From positions 22,582 through 86,581 of the forward strand of contig NZ_FTOA01000011.1 of assembly GCF_900156605.1 (NCBI RefSeq): DNA of 64,000 nucleotides, read 5' to 3'. Numbering within the stretch: position 1 is the stretch's first letter; each line of letters opens with the position of its first letter. Shown piece after piece: positions 1 through 7,789 of this stretch. Origin of the DNA: Insolitispirillum peregrinum (GTDB taxonomy: Bacteria; Pseudomonadota; Alphaproteobacteria; Rhodospirillales; Rhodospirillaceae). Position numbers and translations under genes: made by a program. The notes below the pieces were generated by a model that was not told where the DNA came from, made no database searches, and saw nothing but the letters and a program-made list of their open reading frames with translations.

Positions 1-51
1 GGCAATCTCTGCGGCCAGTGAATCGGCAAGGGTCAGGTAGTCAGCGATCAT
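1..51 (-). CDS. N-terminal fragment of a probable MocR/GntR-type regulator
   Basis: An ATG at 51 reads leftwards off the window edge and gives MIADYLTLADSLAAEIA. A tyrosine/leucine start followed by A-D-S-L-A-A-E-I is what the first helix of GntR-family winged helices looks like in MocR regulators (wHTH plus aminotransferase-like domain). The gene is divergent from a LysE exporter, a common arrangement for MocR regulators, and direct repeats sit in the gap. Only 17 codons are visible, so the family call rests on this short match and the context; a plain GntR or an unrelated protein is possible. Confidence 0.4.
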   Translation of the reverse strand, partial: MIADYLTLADSLAAEIA

Positions 52-89
52 ATATTGCACCGAGAGCAATGTTCATATTGCACCGAGAG
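52..89. promoter_or_regulatory. Direct-repeat operator candidate between regulator and lysE
   Basis: The 15-mer ATATTGCACCGAGAG occurs at 52-66 and again, identically, at 75-89. The copies are 23 bp apart centre to centre, about two helical turns, so both would present the same face to a dimeric regulator. MocR proteins such as GabR, TauR and PdxR are known to bind direct repeats in divergent promoters. The first copy abuts the start codon of the leftward gene, which suggests autoregulation. Confidence 0.5.
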
Positions 90-151
90 GATAACAGAAG
101 GCACCCTGCATGGGCCATCGCGATGAGCCATATCCATTCCCCCGGAGAACG

Positions 152-778
152 ATGATGGTTCCGCTTGCTTCCCTGAGTGCCTTTGCGGCCCTTGCCCTTG
201 GTATGGTGCTGACGCCCGGCCCGAACATGATTTATCTGCTGACCCGCTCGCTCTGTCAGGGCCGAGCGGCGGGGGTGGTCTCCCTGTTGGGGGTGGCGAC
301 CGGCTTTGTCGTCTACATGCTGGCGGCGTCGTTTGGGGTCAGCGCACTGCTGTTGGCCGTTCCCCATGCCTACCGGGCGGTTCAACTCGCCGGGGCCGCC
401 TATTTGCTGTATCTGGCCTGGGGGGCATTGAAGCCCGGTGGGCGCAACGTGCTGGCGGTGCGGCAGGATGTGCAGGCTGAAACGCCGCTCCGGTTGTTCA
501 TCACCGGGCTGTTGACCAATCTGCTCAATCCGAAAATTGCCGTGCTGTATGTCTCGCTATTGCCGCAATTCATTGACCCAGCGCGCGGCAGCGTGTTGCA
601 GCAAAGTTTGCTGCTGGGGACGGTGCAGATTCTGATCAGTGTATCGGTGAACCTGTCGCTGGTTCTGTCAGCTGGACCGCTGTCCCGCGGGCTGTCCGGG
701 CGGCCCGTCTGGCTGGTCTGCCAGCGCTGGCTGATGGGGATCGCGCTGATCGTGTTGTCGGTGCGGATGGTGGTCTAG
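152..778 (+). CDS. LysE/RhtB family amino-acid exporter
   Basis: An inner-membrane exporter of the LysE/RhtB family, which exports amino acids such as threonine, homoserine or lysine down the proton gradient. Near the N-terminus it carries the family signature LTPGPNMIYLL, and six hydrophobic segments are spread over about 208 residues, the usual length. The start is placed at the ATG ATG pair at 152/155 because GGAG lies just upstream and the hydrophobic first helix begins there; an in-frame ATG at 110 would add 14 hydrophilic residues. It is divergent from a probable MocR-type gene with direct repeats in between, so substrate-induced expression is likely. The substrate cannot be read from sequence. 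Confidence 0.85.
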   Translation: MMVPLASLSAFAALALGMVLTPGPNMIYLLTRSLCQGRAAGVVSLLGVATGFVVYMLAASFGVSALLLAVPHAYRAVQLAGAAYLLYLAWGALKPGGRNVLAVRQDVQAETPLRLFITGLLTNLLNPKIAVLYVSLLPQFIDPARGSVLQQSLLLGTVQILISVSVNLSLVLSAGPLSRGLSGRPVWLVCQRWLMGIALIVLSVRMVV

Positions 779-805
779 GCCCCGGATCCCATTGATTTGA
801 TATTT

Positions 806-897
806 AGAGCGTTTTCACACCGAGCGAAAACGCTCTTTCCTTTTAGTGCCGCATTTTCCGAGCCGTTGACCGGAGACGGTCAACTTGAAAATGCTCT
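806..897. repeat. Dispersed repeat family A, copy 1
   Basis: A roughly 92 bp palindromic intergenic element. An AGAGCGTTTTC / GAAAACGCTCT hairpin is followed by GCCGCATTTTCCGAGC and a GTTGACC-GGTCAAC hairpin, and the element ends in GAAAATGCTCTA. Close copies lie at 25,482-25,572 (inverted), 58,720-58,890 (three tandem 3' halves) and 63,713-63,805. Its outer end supplies the TAG stop of the leftward gene ending at 896. No coding capacity. Confidence 0.85.
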
Positions 898-1597
898 AAT
901 GCAGGGCGTGAATCCGCACCATCGCGGCAATATCAGCCTCGGACAGCCCGGCTATAACCTCGGTCACCAAGGGAGCAAAGCCCTTGTTCGCCGACCTGGC
1001 CAGCATTTGCTGCACATGGGCTGGGCGGAGTACATAGGCGAGGCGGATCTGGTCGCGCAGAATACTCTGCTCATCAGCAGACATCAGCGCAGAAAGCTGT
1101 AAGCCAACCTCCAGACGATCAGCCATGATCGGTGGATACACCCGCCCACTGAACACAGACACTTTCCATGCCTGCAACGCCTGCTGCGGGTTGGAGGACA
1201 ACCGCAGACGCGCCAGACGGTTCCACTCGTCCGGGCGCAGCGGCGAGACCTTCAGCAGGCGTTCGAGGGCTTGTGCTTCGTCTGCGTCATGATCAAGACG
1301 GGCAATCAGGGTTTGATAAAAGGCAATGTCGGGCAGCGGAGCAATATCAGCCGCCGCATCCAGCCAAACTCTCGTCTTCGGACGCTCTTCAGCCGAGGGA
1401 TAGGCCAGAGAACTGTGCACCCCCGGCGCCAGTGCCAACAGACCACCGGCAATCAACCGGGGCGTCGCCACCAGCAAAATGCCCACGGCGAGAACGGCAA
1501 TGGCCCCCAGGACCAGCCGTTCCCCAAGTATAGGCTTAGACCAGCGCGCGTTAAGTCTGACGCAGGCACGCTGATTTAAATTTTTGTTCTGCTGCAT
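896..1597 (-). CDS. Hypothetical membrane-anchored protein at the end of the exopolysaccharide locus
   Basis: Unrecognised protein of 233 residues if it starts at the ATG at 1597. One membrane segment (about residues 28-53) is followed by a periplasmic, alanine/leucine-rich part with helical-repeat character resembling a TPR-poor solenoid. It lies downstream of the BY-kinase gene on the same strand, so a role in polysaccharide export or assembly is likely but unproven. The first 20 or so residues are encoded inside a dispersed repeat (1535-1639). No ATG or GTG suits the frame between the repeat and the membrane segment, so the repeat has either created or replaced the original start. The stop TAG is the edge of a second repeat. 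Confidence 0.6.
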   Translation of the reverse strand: MQQNKNLNQRACVRLNARWSKPILGERLVLGAIAVLAVGILLVATPRLIAGGLLALAPGVHSSLAYPSAEERPKTRVWLDAAADIAPLPDIAFYQTLIARLDHDADEAQALERLLKVSPLRPDEWNRLARLRLSSNPQQALQAWKVSVFSGRVYPPIMADRLEVGLQLSALMSADEQSILRDQIRLAYVLRPAHVQQMLARSANKGFAPLVTEVIAGLSEADIAAMVRIHALH

Positions 1598-1639
1598 TGG
1601 TGCTGCGAAAACCGGCTCCCACTTTTCGCACAATGCTCT
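1535..1639. repeat. Dispersed repeat family B, copy 1
   Basis: Family B consists of a stem-loop GACCAGCGTGCGTTAAA-x-CTGACGCAGGCACGCTGGTC-like head, then a T-rich linker, then a GCGCAAAACCGGTTCCCAC-like block, ending TTTGCGCTCACTGCTCT. This copy is diverged (TTCGCACAATGCTCT end). It overlaps the 5' end of the leftward gene 896-1597 and separates it from the BY-kinase gene. Other copies: 3940-4098, 20821-20924, 22020-22310, 48627-48664, 59770-59855, with a short remnant at about 31022-31042. Confidence 0.8.
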
Positions 1640-1643
1640 CAGC

Positions 1644-3893
1644 TCAGTTTTTAACGTAGCCATCATAGGCACCATAGCTGCCATAGTAGCCGTAGGAACC
1701 ATAGCCGCCCCGGCCATTGGCGGGCAATTTCACTTGCGACAGGGCAATCCCGTTCACCCGAGCCCCAACCTTATCGAGATAGGCCAGTGCAGCCAGCACG
1801 GCATCCCGTGGCGTCTCATTCCACTTCACCACAAAGACCACGCTATCAGAAACGGCACACAGAGCCTGTGCATCGGTGGTCGCAAGGCAGGGCGAGGCAT
1901 CAATCACGATGCGGTCATAGTGCGATGCCAGCGCGGCCAGAACAGTCTCGAAATGCCCGCTGGCCAGCGCATTGCCGGAAAAGACCTCGATCTTCCCCGC
2001 CGGTAACAGGTCAAATCCGCCCCGTTCATCCCGGATCAGCAGGGACAACGGGTCCAGTGCCGGGTCCAGCAAAGCCTGCGTCAAGCCCCTCTCGGGGGTA
2101 ACTCCACACAGGAGATGCTGTGTCGGACGGAGCAAATCGCCATCAATCACCAGCACCCGCCGCCCAACCGCCGCCAACGCCATGGCCAGATTACGCGACA
2201 CAAAGCTCTTGCCTTCGCCCGGCACCGAAGACGTCACCAGCGTTACCTTGCCCCCCTGCCTGCCCGTACTCCCTTGCGGGGTATCCAGAACGGCGCGCAG
2301 GGAACGGAACGCATTGGCCAGACCAGAGCGGGGAGCATCCAGAATCGCATGGGTCAGCGCCTCTTTTTTCGCGCTTTTCACCCGCGGAATGCTGGCCAAC
2401 AGCGGCAAACCGGTGATTTGTTCGACTTCCTCCGCCGAACGAATGCGCCCGTTCAGGCGGTCAAGCAGGAACACCAGCCCGACGCCGCCAAAAAACGACA
2501 TCATGAAGGCCAGCGCGATAACCCGCATCTGGCGCGGCGACGAGGGACGCACAGGGATTGCCGCTTCGGACAGAACACGGGCATTGGCGCGCTGGATGTT
2601 TTCCTGCTCGGCATCACGCTTGTAACGGCCGAGGAACGATTCATACAGGCTGCGGCTGGTCTCGGCCTGCCGTTCCAGTTCCCGCAGTTGCAGTTCGTAT
2701 TCCCCGGCGGTATTCGAACCCTTTTGCAGGTCTTTGATCTGCTGTTCCAGCGACTGAACCGCCGCCCGGCTGGCTTCGGTATCCGCCGTCAACGAAACGC
2801 CGACCTTTGAAATTTCCTGCCCGATCTTGGACCGCAGCTCCTGCAGATCAGCCCGCAGGCCGATGATGCGCGGATGCTGTTCACCATAGCTTTTGAGCGC
2901 CTCGGACAGTTCCCGCTGGGTGGAGGCTTCCTGTTCCCGCAGTCGTTGGATCAGCGAGGATTGCAGCACATCCGACGAGGTTTCCACCGCTCCGCCCGCC
3001 CGCAACTGTGCCGAACGGGCCTGTCGCTGGGCATAGTCCGAACGCGCCAGCACCAACCGGCTGTTCAACTCGACCAGTTGCTGGTCCAGCACGCTCTGCT
3101 GGCGGTCGCCTTTGCGGACAGAGGCCAGATTATGTTTGCTGCGGAATCCTTCGGCTGCCTGCTCGGCAATCGCCACATCATGGCGCAGCTCTTCCAGACG
3201 CTGGCTCAGCCACTGGTTGGCCCGCCGCGTTTCTTCCAGACTGACATCCAGCCGGTCCACGATGTACATGTCAGCCAGAGTGTTGGCGATGCGGGCCGCC
3301 TTTTCACCATTATTGGCAGTGAAATCAATCGTCACCACATACGAACGCCGCGAGGTGGTCACCAGCAGCCGGGACAGGAACATACCTTCGATACGGGAGC
3401 GCAGAACACGGTCCTTGCCCTCCGGGGACAGAGCCTGCTCGCCGCTGGTCTGCCCGACCAGATAAGGCAGCGGGTTGATGGCCGAAAAGATTTCCCCGAT
3501 CAGGGAGGGGGGGCGCAACGTGGTATTGAATTCGGGGTCCTGATCCAGATCGAGCTTGCCGATGACTTTCTCAGCCAGAGCCCGCGACTGCATGATGTCG
3601 GCTTCGGTCTGGACGGCGGCTTCGTTCAGACGGCTTTTGCCGTAAGAGCGTTCCAGCAGGTTATCGCCAATATCCGGGGCTTCGATCAGAACGCTGACCC
3701 GTGCCGTATACAGGCGTTCGGCCTTGTACAGATAGGTTATCGCCGGAGCCAGCATCAGCAGGAAGACGGCAACGATAACCCAGCGCCCACGGCTGACAAC
3801 GCCCAGCGCCCACCGGGCACGTCGCCGGAACAGGTCGGGACTCACACTTTTCTCACCCAGCAATCCGGCCAATGCCGTTGTCTCCGCTGTCAA
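1644..3893 (-). CDS. Polysaccharide copolymerase with BY-kinase domain (Wzc/GumC-ExoP type)
   Basis: Inner-membrane PCP-2a protein that controls polysaccharide chain length and export together with the OPX lipoprotein encoded at 11645-12211. The order is: Wzz domain with TM1 near residues 35-57, a long periplasmic coiled-coil (about 220-430), a GNVR-type segment, TM2 near 456-477, and a bacterial tyrosine kinase domain from about 520. Kinase motifs are Walker A SSVPGEGKS (555-563), Walker A' LVIDGDLLR (581-589) and Walker B RIVIDAS (661-667). The C-terminus has a glycine/tyrosine tail with about seven tyrosines (731-746), the usual autophosphorylation cluster. Length of 749 residues is normal for the family. 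First in a leftward pair with the gene at 896-1597. Confidence 0.92.
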   Translation of the reverse strand: MTAETTALAGLLGEKSVSPDLFRRRARWALGVVSRGRWVIVAVFLLMLAPAITYLYKAERLYTARVSVLIEAPDIGDNLLERSYGKSRLNEAAVQTEADIMQSRALAEKVIGKLDLDQDPEFNTTLRPPSLIGEIFSAINPLPYLVGQTSGEQALSPEGKDRVLRSRIEGMFLSRLLVTTSRRSYVVTIDFTANNGEKAARIANTLADMYIVDRLDVSLEETRRANQWLSQRLEELRHDVAIAEQAAEGFRSKHNLASVRKGDRQQSVLDQQLVELNSRLVLARSDYAQRQARSAQLRAGGAVETSSDVLQSSLIQRLREQEASTQRELSEALKSYGEQHPRIIGLRADLQELRSKIGQEISKVGVSLTADTEASRAAVQSLEQQIKDLQKGSNTAGEYELQLRELERQAETSRSLYESFLGRYKRDAEQENIQRANARVLSEAAIPVRPSSPRQMRVIALAFMMSFFGGVGLVFLLDRLNGRIRSAEEVEQITGLPLLASIPRVKSAKKEALTHAILDAPRSGLANAFRSLRAVLDTPQGSTGRQGGKVTLVTSSVPGEGKSFVSRNLAMALAAVGRRVLVIDGDLLRPTQHLLCGVTPERGLTQALLDPALDPLSLLIRDERGGFDLLPAGKIEVFSGNALASGHFETVLAALASHYDRIVIDASPCLATTDAQALCAVSDSVVFVVKWNETPRDAVLAALAYLDKVGARVNGIALSQVKLPANGRGGYGSYGYYGSYGAYDGYVKN

Positions 3894-3939
3894 ACCACAT
3901 CAGCCGGAATGCTGCGCAGCACTCCTGTTCCCAGCCCTG

Positions 3940-4098
3940 AACCAGGGTGCGTCAAATCTGACGCACCCTGGTCTAACCTTTTGTCGTGCCGCAGTGATGA
4001 TGCGCAAAACCAGTTCCCGTTTTTGCGCTCACTGCTCTGATTATAGTGCCGCAGTGATTCTGCGCAAAACCGGTTCCCACTTTTGCGCTCACTGCTCT
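3940..4098. repeat. Dispersed repeat family B, copy with duplicated right half
   Basis: The head hairpin (ACCAGGGTGCGTCA / TGACGCACCCTGGT) is followed by two tandem copies of the right half, each GTGCCGCAGTGAT, then a GCGCAAAACC-rich stretch, ending TTTGCGCTCACTGCTCT. It fills the gap between the BY-kinase and the outer-membrane protein genes. The head hairpin could act as a weak terminator or processing site on either strand. Confidence 0.85.
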
Positions 4099-4101
4099 GG
4101 A

Positions 4102-5436
4102 TCAGTACTGAATCCCCAACCGCACCATACCGGTGGTCTGATTAAAGCCGCTGCTGGGCAGACTGGCAATCTTGCGCTTTTGACCCAGCTCGACCGAGGA
4201 ATAGAGGTTTTCGTTGAACAGATAGGTCCCCCGCACCGAGGCCGCGAAAATCTGCGACTCCAGGTTGGTTCCCCCCTGCTGATCATTGATTTCGTAGCTG
4301 AGGTTGCTGCCCAGGATCACGTTGCGTTGCAACTCGTGGCGGATTTCCGTGCTGAACGCCGTGCGGATCACCGACGACGCCCCGACAGCGGTCGTTTCGT
4401 CAATGCTGCGCTCAACAGTAGGCAGGACGGTGGTCAGCTTGGTCGGCATCCAGTTGAACTGCGCCCGGGCATAGTAGCCCGACGGGTCCGAGAAGGTGCG
4501 GTCTTCGTAATCCCGCTCCATGTAGCCCAACTGGAAGTCACCGCGAATCAGCTCGGACACATCCAGCCCGATCCCGGTGGAAACCCGATAGCCGTCGCTG
4601 TCACGCTGGCGACCATGCTGGTCCTGCTCATGGCGATAGCGCCGCTGTTGATACGTTCCTTCGCCAACCCACGAATAGCCCGGAATGAATTCATAGCTCT
4701 CCCGCAGGGACAGTTCATACTCATTGCGGTTACGGAAGTGGGATGGCTCGATACCGGCGCTGGTCGGGGTGTCATCGATGTTACGATTCACCGCCAACAG
4801 GGCAACCGTTGATTTCAGGTCACCCAAATTGACCGTCACCGACGGATTGGCGGTCAAATACTGGTATTCTGTCGGGCGCAAACCACCGGCATCATCCAGA
4901 CTGCCACGATTTTCGTGATCCTTCACATAGGATAACAGGATGCTGGCATTGTCGGCCTTGTTGAAATCATAGCGGCCAGACAGCGACGCAAAACTGTTGG
5001 TGACACTTTCGCGGTCATGAATGTTGTATTCTTTCCGCTCACCCCGCACGGTGGCCGCGATTTCATGCTGATCAAAACGGGACTTCAGCATCATTTCCGG
5101 ACGATAGGTGGTGATGGTGTCGTATTTGCCATCGGTGCTGGTCGCATAAATATTGCTGTTCCCGGTGACGTCAATTTCCATCTTCGGGAACAACAGGAAC
5201 GAGCCCATCTCATAGCCGTGGGGCTGATAGGCATCCGGCGCAATGTCGGTATCTTTTTGATCCAGGGCCTCTTTCGGCGGCAGCAAGCCGTCTTTCTGCT
5301 TGCGGACGTCTTCCTTTTTCTGTCCGGCGGCATTTACTTCCGACGCACGTTCGTCCCCTGCTGCCCATGCAGGCGCACCAGCCACCCCGACAAGAGCAAC
5401 CACACTGGTCAGCGCCATATACCGAATCAATGACAT
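4102..5436 (-). CDS. Outer-membrane beta-barrel protein of the exopolysaccharide locus
   Basis: Protein of 444 residues with a clear signal peptide (start MSLIRYMAL, cleavage after A-W-A-A near residue 26). Then comes a Lys/Glu-rich periplasmic linker and a long stretch of alternating hydrophobic/polar strands with Tyr/Arg-rich turns ending in aromatic Tyr (RLGIQY). This is the pattern of the outer_beta-barrel/capsule-locus proteins found beside BY-kinases and OPX proteins. I infer it helps the polymer cross or attach to the outer membrane. The frame stays open 162 codons upstream, but that stretch lacks a signal peptide and overlaps the divergent gene, so the ATG at 5436 is preferred. Confidence 0.75.
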   Translation of the reverse strand: MSLIRYMALTSVVALVGVAGAPAWAAGDERASEVNAAGQKKEDVRKQKDGLLPPKEALDQKDTDIAPDAYQPHGYEMGSFLLFPKMEIDVTGNSNIYATSTDGKYDTITTYRPEMMLKSRFDQHEIAATVRGERKEYNIHDRESVTNSFASLSGRYDFNKADNASILLSYVKDHENRGSLDDAGGLRPTEYQYLTANPSVTVNLGDLKSTVALLAVNRNIDDTPTSAGIEPSHFRNRNEYELSLRESYEFIPGYSWVGEGTYQQRRYRHEQDQHGRQRDSDGYRVSTGIGLDVSELIRGDFQLGYMERDYEDRTFSDPSGYYARAQFNWMPTKLTTVLPTVERSIDETTAVGASSVIRTAFSTEIRHELQRNVILGSNLSYEINDQQGGTNLESQIFAASVRGTYLFNENLYSSVELGQKRKIASLPSSGFNQTTGMVRLGIQY

Positions 5437-5850
5437 TGTCCGCCCTTTCAGGTCCGTCAGACCCAAGCCCCTGCATTCCAGAAAAATCTCATCGAGGTAT
5501 AGCTTCTTGAGTTTTTCTGTCAAGGACAACAACAACCTTGACGATAAGAACGGGTGCGGGATGCCATTCTTTTCCATCAAGATGAGCATGAAACAGATAG
5601 ATTGAAGGGCTATTGATCGCCATATCCGGGGCAGAAAAATCATCAACAGCTTTCTCGCCACGCAGATATGCCACCAATCCTGCGGGGATGACGACAGAAC
5701 CATCAAGATACAAAGGCGGATGTTCATCCTGTCGGGGAAAAATACCCTGAAATTTTGTACCCTATAACCAGAGCCTATTCTTGCGTGCATCGTACAGCGT
5801 GCTATATGATCGCCAGACTTGCTGATCCCACGAACGCAGCCGGAGGTTTT
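5437..5850. other. Divergent intergenic region, no gene called
   Basis: This 414 bp stretch separates the leftward barrel gene and the rightward alanine-rich protein gene and must hold both promoters. It is clearly more A+T-rich than its surroundings. A 74-codon leftward open frame (5489-5713) shows no recognisable family, no good ribosome-binding site and unusual composition; I do not call it. Confidence 0.5.
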
Positions 5851-6564
5851 ATGCGCCCGCTCATCCTTTGCCTCACCAGCGCCCTGGCTCTCGCCGTGGT
5901 CAGCCTGCCCGCCCATGCCCAACAGGCCGCCGGCCAGAGCCGGGCTGCGGCACAGGCCATGCCCCCTGCCCTGCAGGCTGCGGTCCTCAGTGGCAACAGT
6001 GCCGCCATCCAGCGGGCAATCACCACCCTGTCACAGGGCAATCCCGCCGCCATGGCCTCGCTGGCGGGTCAGGTGATGACCGCGGCCGAAGGCATGGTCG
6101 CCACCAACCCCACAGCGGCAGCAGCAGCGGCAGCCAGCGCCAGCACGATTGCCGCCCAACCCGCCGTTATCGCCGCCGCACCGCAAAGCGCCCTGTCGCT
6201 GGTGGTCAGCGCCAACCGTATTGCGATCAATCCGGTGGTCCAGCAGGTGGCCCCGGCGGTCAGCGCCGCCATTTCCGTGTCCGCCACCCAGGTTGCCAGC
6301 AATCCGCAGGTCTTTCAGGTGGCCCCGACGGCGGCCCTGCAAGTGATGTCGGACGCCTACAACTCGGTGTCCTCGCCAGCGATCGCCGCCGCCGCCCCCA
6401 ATGCCGTCCAAAGTGTGACCGCCTCGTTGACCCAGGCCTCGGCGAACCCGCAAATCGCGGCAGCCATGGCCGAAAGTGGTCAGGTCATCACCGCCATTCT
6501 GACCAAACAACCGCTGCCGGCCTCGGTTCAGGACAGCATCGTTGCCCGCGGCACAGCCTCCTGA
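5851..6564 (+). CDS. Exported alanine-rich hypothetical protein
   Basis: Unrecognised 237-residue secreted protein. A strong GGAGG at 5842-5846 fixes the ATG at 5851, and the N-terminus is a classic signal peptide with A-H-A cleavage before QQAAGQS. The mature part is almost free of charge, very rich in Ala, Val, Ser and Gln, and shows imperfect repeats of the type NP-x-V-x-Q-V-A-P-x-A (for example around residues 125-190). It is divergent from the barrel gene and upstream of the flippase, so it probably belongs to the polysaccharide locus, perhaps as a matrix or surface component. Function is unknown. Confidence 0.7.
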   Translation: MRPLILCLTSALALAVVSLPAHAQQAAGQSRAAAQAMPPALQAAVLSGNSAAIQRAITTLSQGNPAAMASLAGQVMTAAEGMVATNPTAAAAAAASASTIAAQPAVIAAAPQSALSLVVSANRIAINPVVQQVAPAVSAAISVSATQVASNPQVFQVAPTAALQVMSDAYNSVSSPAIAAAAPNAVQSVTASLTQASANPQIAAAMAESGQVITAILTKQPLPASVQDSIVARGTAS

Positions 6565-6637
6565 GCGGGGCTGAGGCACTCTGTCGACTCCGGCTTTTCA
6601 TACGATATGGCGACGGGCTCTCCATCCTCTGGGACCA

Positions 6638-7789
6638 GTGGGAGCACAGGGTCTTGGGCAAGCCTGTAATTTTGCCTGCCAGTTGGCCCTGATCGCCTTG
6701 CTGGGCAAAGAGGCGTTCGTTTCGCTCGGGCTGGGCCTGATGGCCGCCAACAGTGTTGTTTTCCTGGGTGAGATCGGCCTCGGCACCTATTTCCTGCGCG
6801 AAAGCGCCACCCGTGACGACTGGCTGCCACGCTGGCAAATGGCGACCGGCAGCCGCCTTGTCGGCGTGTTGATCGCCTTCGTACTGGCATGGGTGGCCAT
6901 TGCGTGGGCTGCCCCCGCGCCGACCACCGCCCATAGCGTCCTGCTGTGGGGTATTCCCGGACTGCTGGCCTCGGTGGCCAATCCCTTGCCAATCCTGTTC
7001 GGGCTGGGGCACATCCGCACGGCATCCTTTGCCCTCTTCAGCCGCTTTGTGCTGCAAAGTCTGCTCTGCCTGCTGATTGCGGCAGTGCTCCCCCTCCACA
7101 GCGCGATGGGCATCGGGCTGGCCTTTTCTGCCGGGTTGATCCTGCAGGTGATCATCGGACAGTGGGCAGGATTGCCACCAGCGACCCTGTGCCCCCGCCG
7201 TCCGCGATCCTTGCCGCCCCCCGCCGCCATGCGTCTGTGGGCCCTGTCGCTGGTTGGCACCTTGCACGACCGCTCCCTGCCGTTCATCGTCAGCACCATC
7301 CGCCCGGATTTGCTCGCCGTTGTACTGCTGGGCGTGCAGGTCCTGCAGACGTTATCCGGTATCCTCAGCCAGCTTGATCGCCTGTTGATCCCAGCGACAG
7401 CCCGCACCGGCGACATGCCCCCGGCAGCATTCGTTCCCCTGTTGCACAAACTGCTGTTTCTCAGCGGAGCCATCGCACTGACCATCATGCTCACGGCCAT
7501 CGTCTGGCTGCCGGATCACCGGGCAGCGGTGGTGATTTTTGCCTGTGAATGGGTTTTCGGCGTCGGCGAAGGGGCCGTCTTTGCCTTTTTGTTTGCCCGC
7601 GCGGCAGAACGCCCGGTCACCCACCTGATGCTGGTTGTGGTCCCGCTGTCAACCATCGTTCAGGTCTCGCTCAGTGGTGTGCTGCCGCTGGAAGCCATGC
7701 TGACATTACGGCTGCTGGTCGTGACACTGGTTGCACTACAGATGCGGCGCAGCTTCCGTGCCCTTACCCCGTCCTCCGCGCCAGCCTGA
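6638..7789 (+). CDS. Polysaccharide biosynthesis membrane protein, Wzx-like flippase
   Basis: An integral membrane protein of 383 residues with about ten to twelve hydrophobic helices over the whole length and an N-terminal G-x-x-Q-x-x-N-F-x-x-Q-L-A-L-I motif typical of the MATE-like polysaccharide flippase clan. Its likely job is moving lipid-linked repeat units across the inner membrane. The only reasonable initiator is GTG at 6638; the frame is open back to 6575 with no ATG. It is slightly short for Wzx (usually 400-480). The 3' end overlaps the convergent glycosyltransferase gene by 26 bp. Exact substrate unknown. Confidence 0.7.
   Translation: MGAQGLGQACNFACQLALIALLGKEAFVSLGLGLMAANSVVFLGEIGLGTYFLRESATRDDWLPRWQMATGSRLVGVLIAFVLAWVAIAWAAPAPTTAHSVLLWGIPGLLASVANPLPILFGLGHIRTASFALFSRFVLQSLLCLLIAAVLPLHSAMGIGLAFSAGLILQVIIGQWAGLPPATLCPRRPRSLPPPAAMRLWALSLVGTLHDRSLPFIVSTIRPDLLAVVLLGVQVLQTLSGILSQLDRLLIPATARTGDMPPAAFVPLLHKLLFLSGAIALTIMLTAIVWLPDHRAAVVIFACEWVFGVGEGAVFAFLFARAAERPVTHLMLVVVPLSTIVQVSLSGVLPLEAMLTLRLLVVTLVALQMRRSFRALTPSSAPA

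Noticed and set aside
5489..5713. A 74-codon leftward open frame in the divergent gap
   Set aside because: No ribosome-binding site, no family, and it lies in a promoter region.
5437..5922. Longer N-terminus for the outer-membrane barrel protein (open frame to 5922)
   Set aside because: It would bury the signal peptide internally and overlap the divergent gene with its strong ribosome-binding site.
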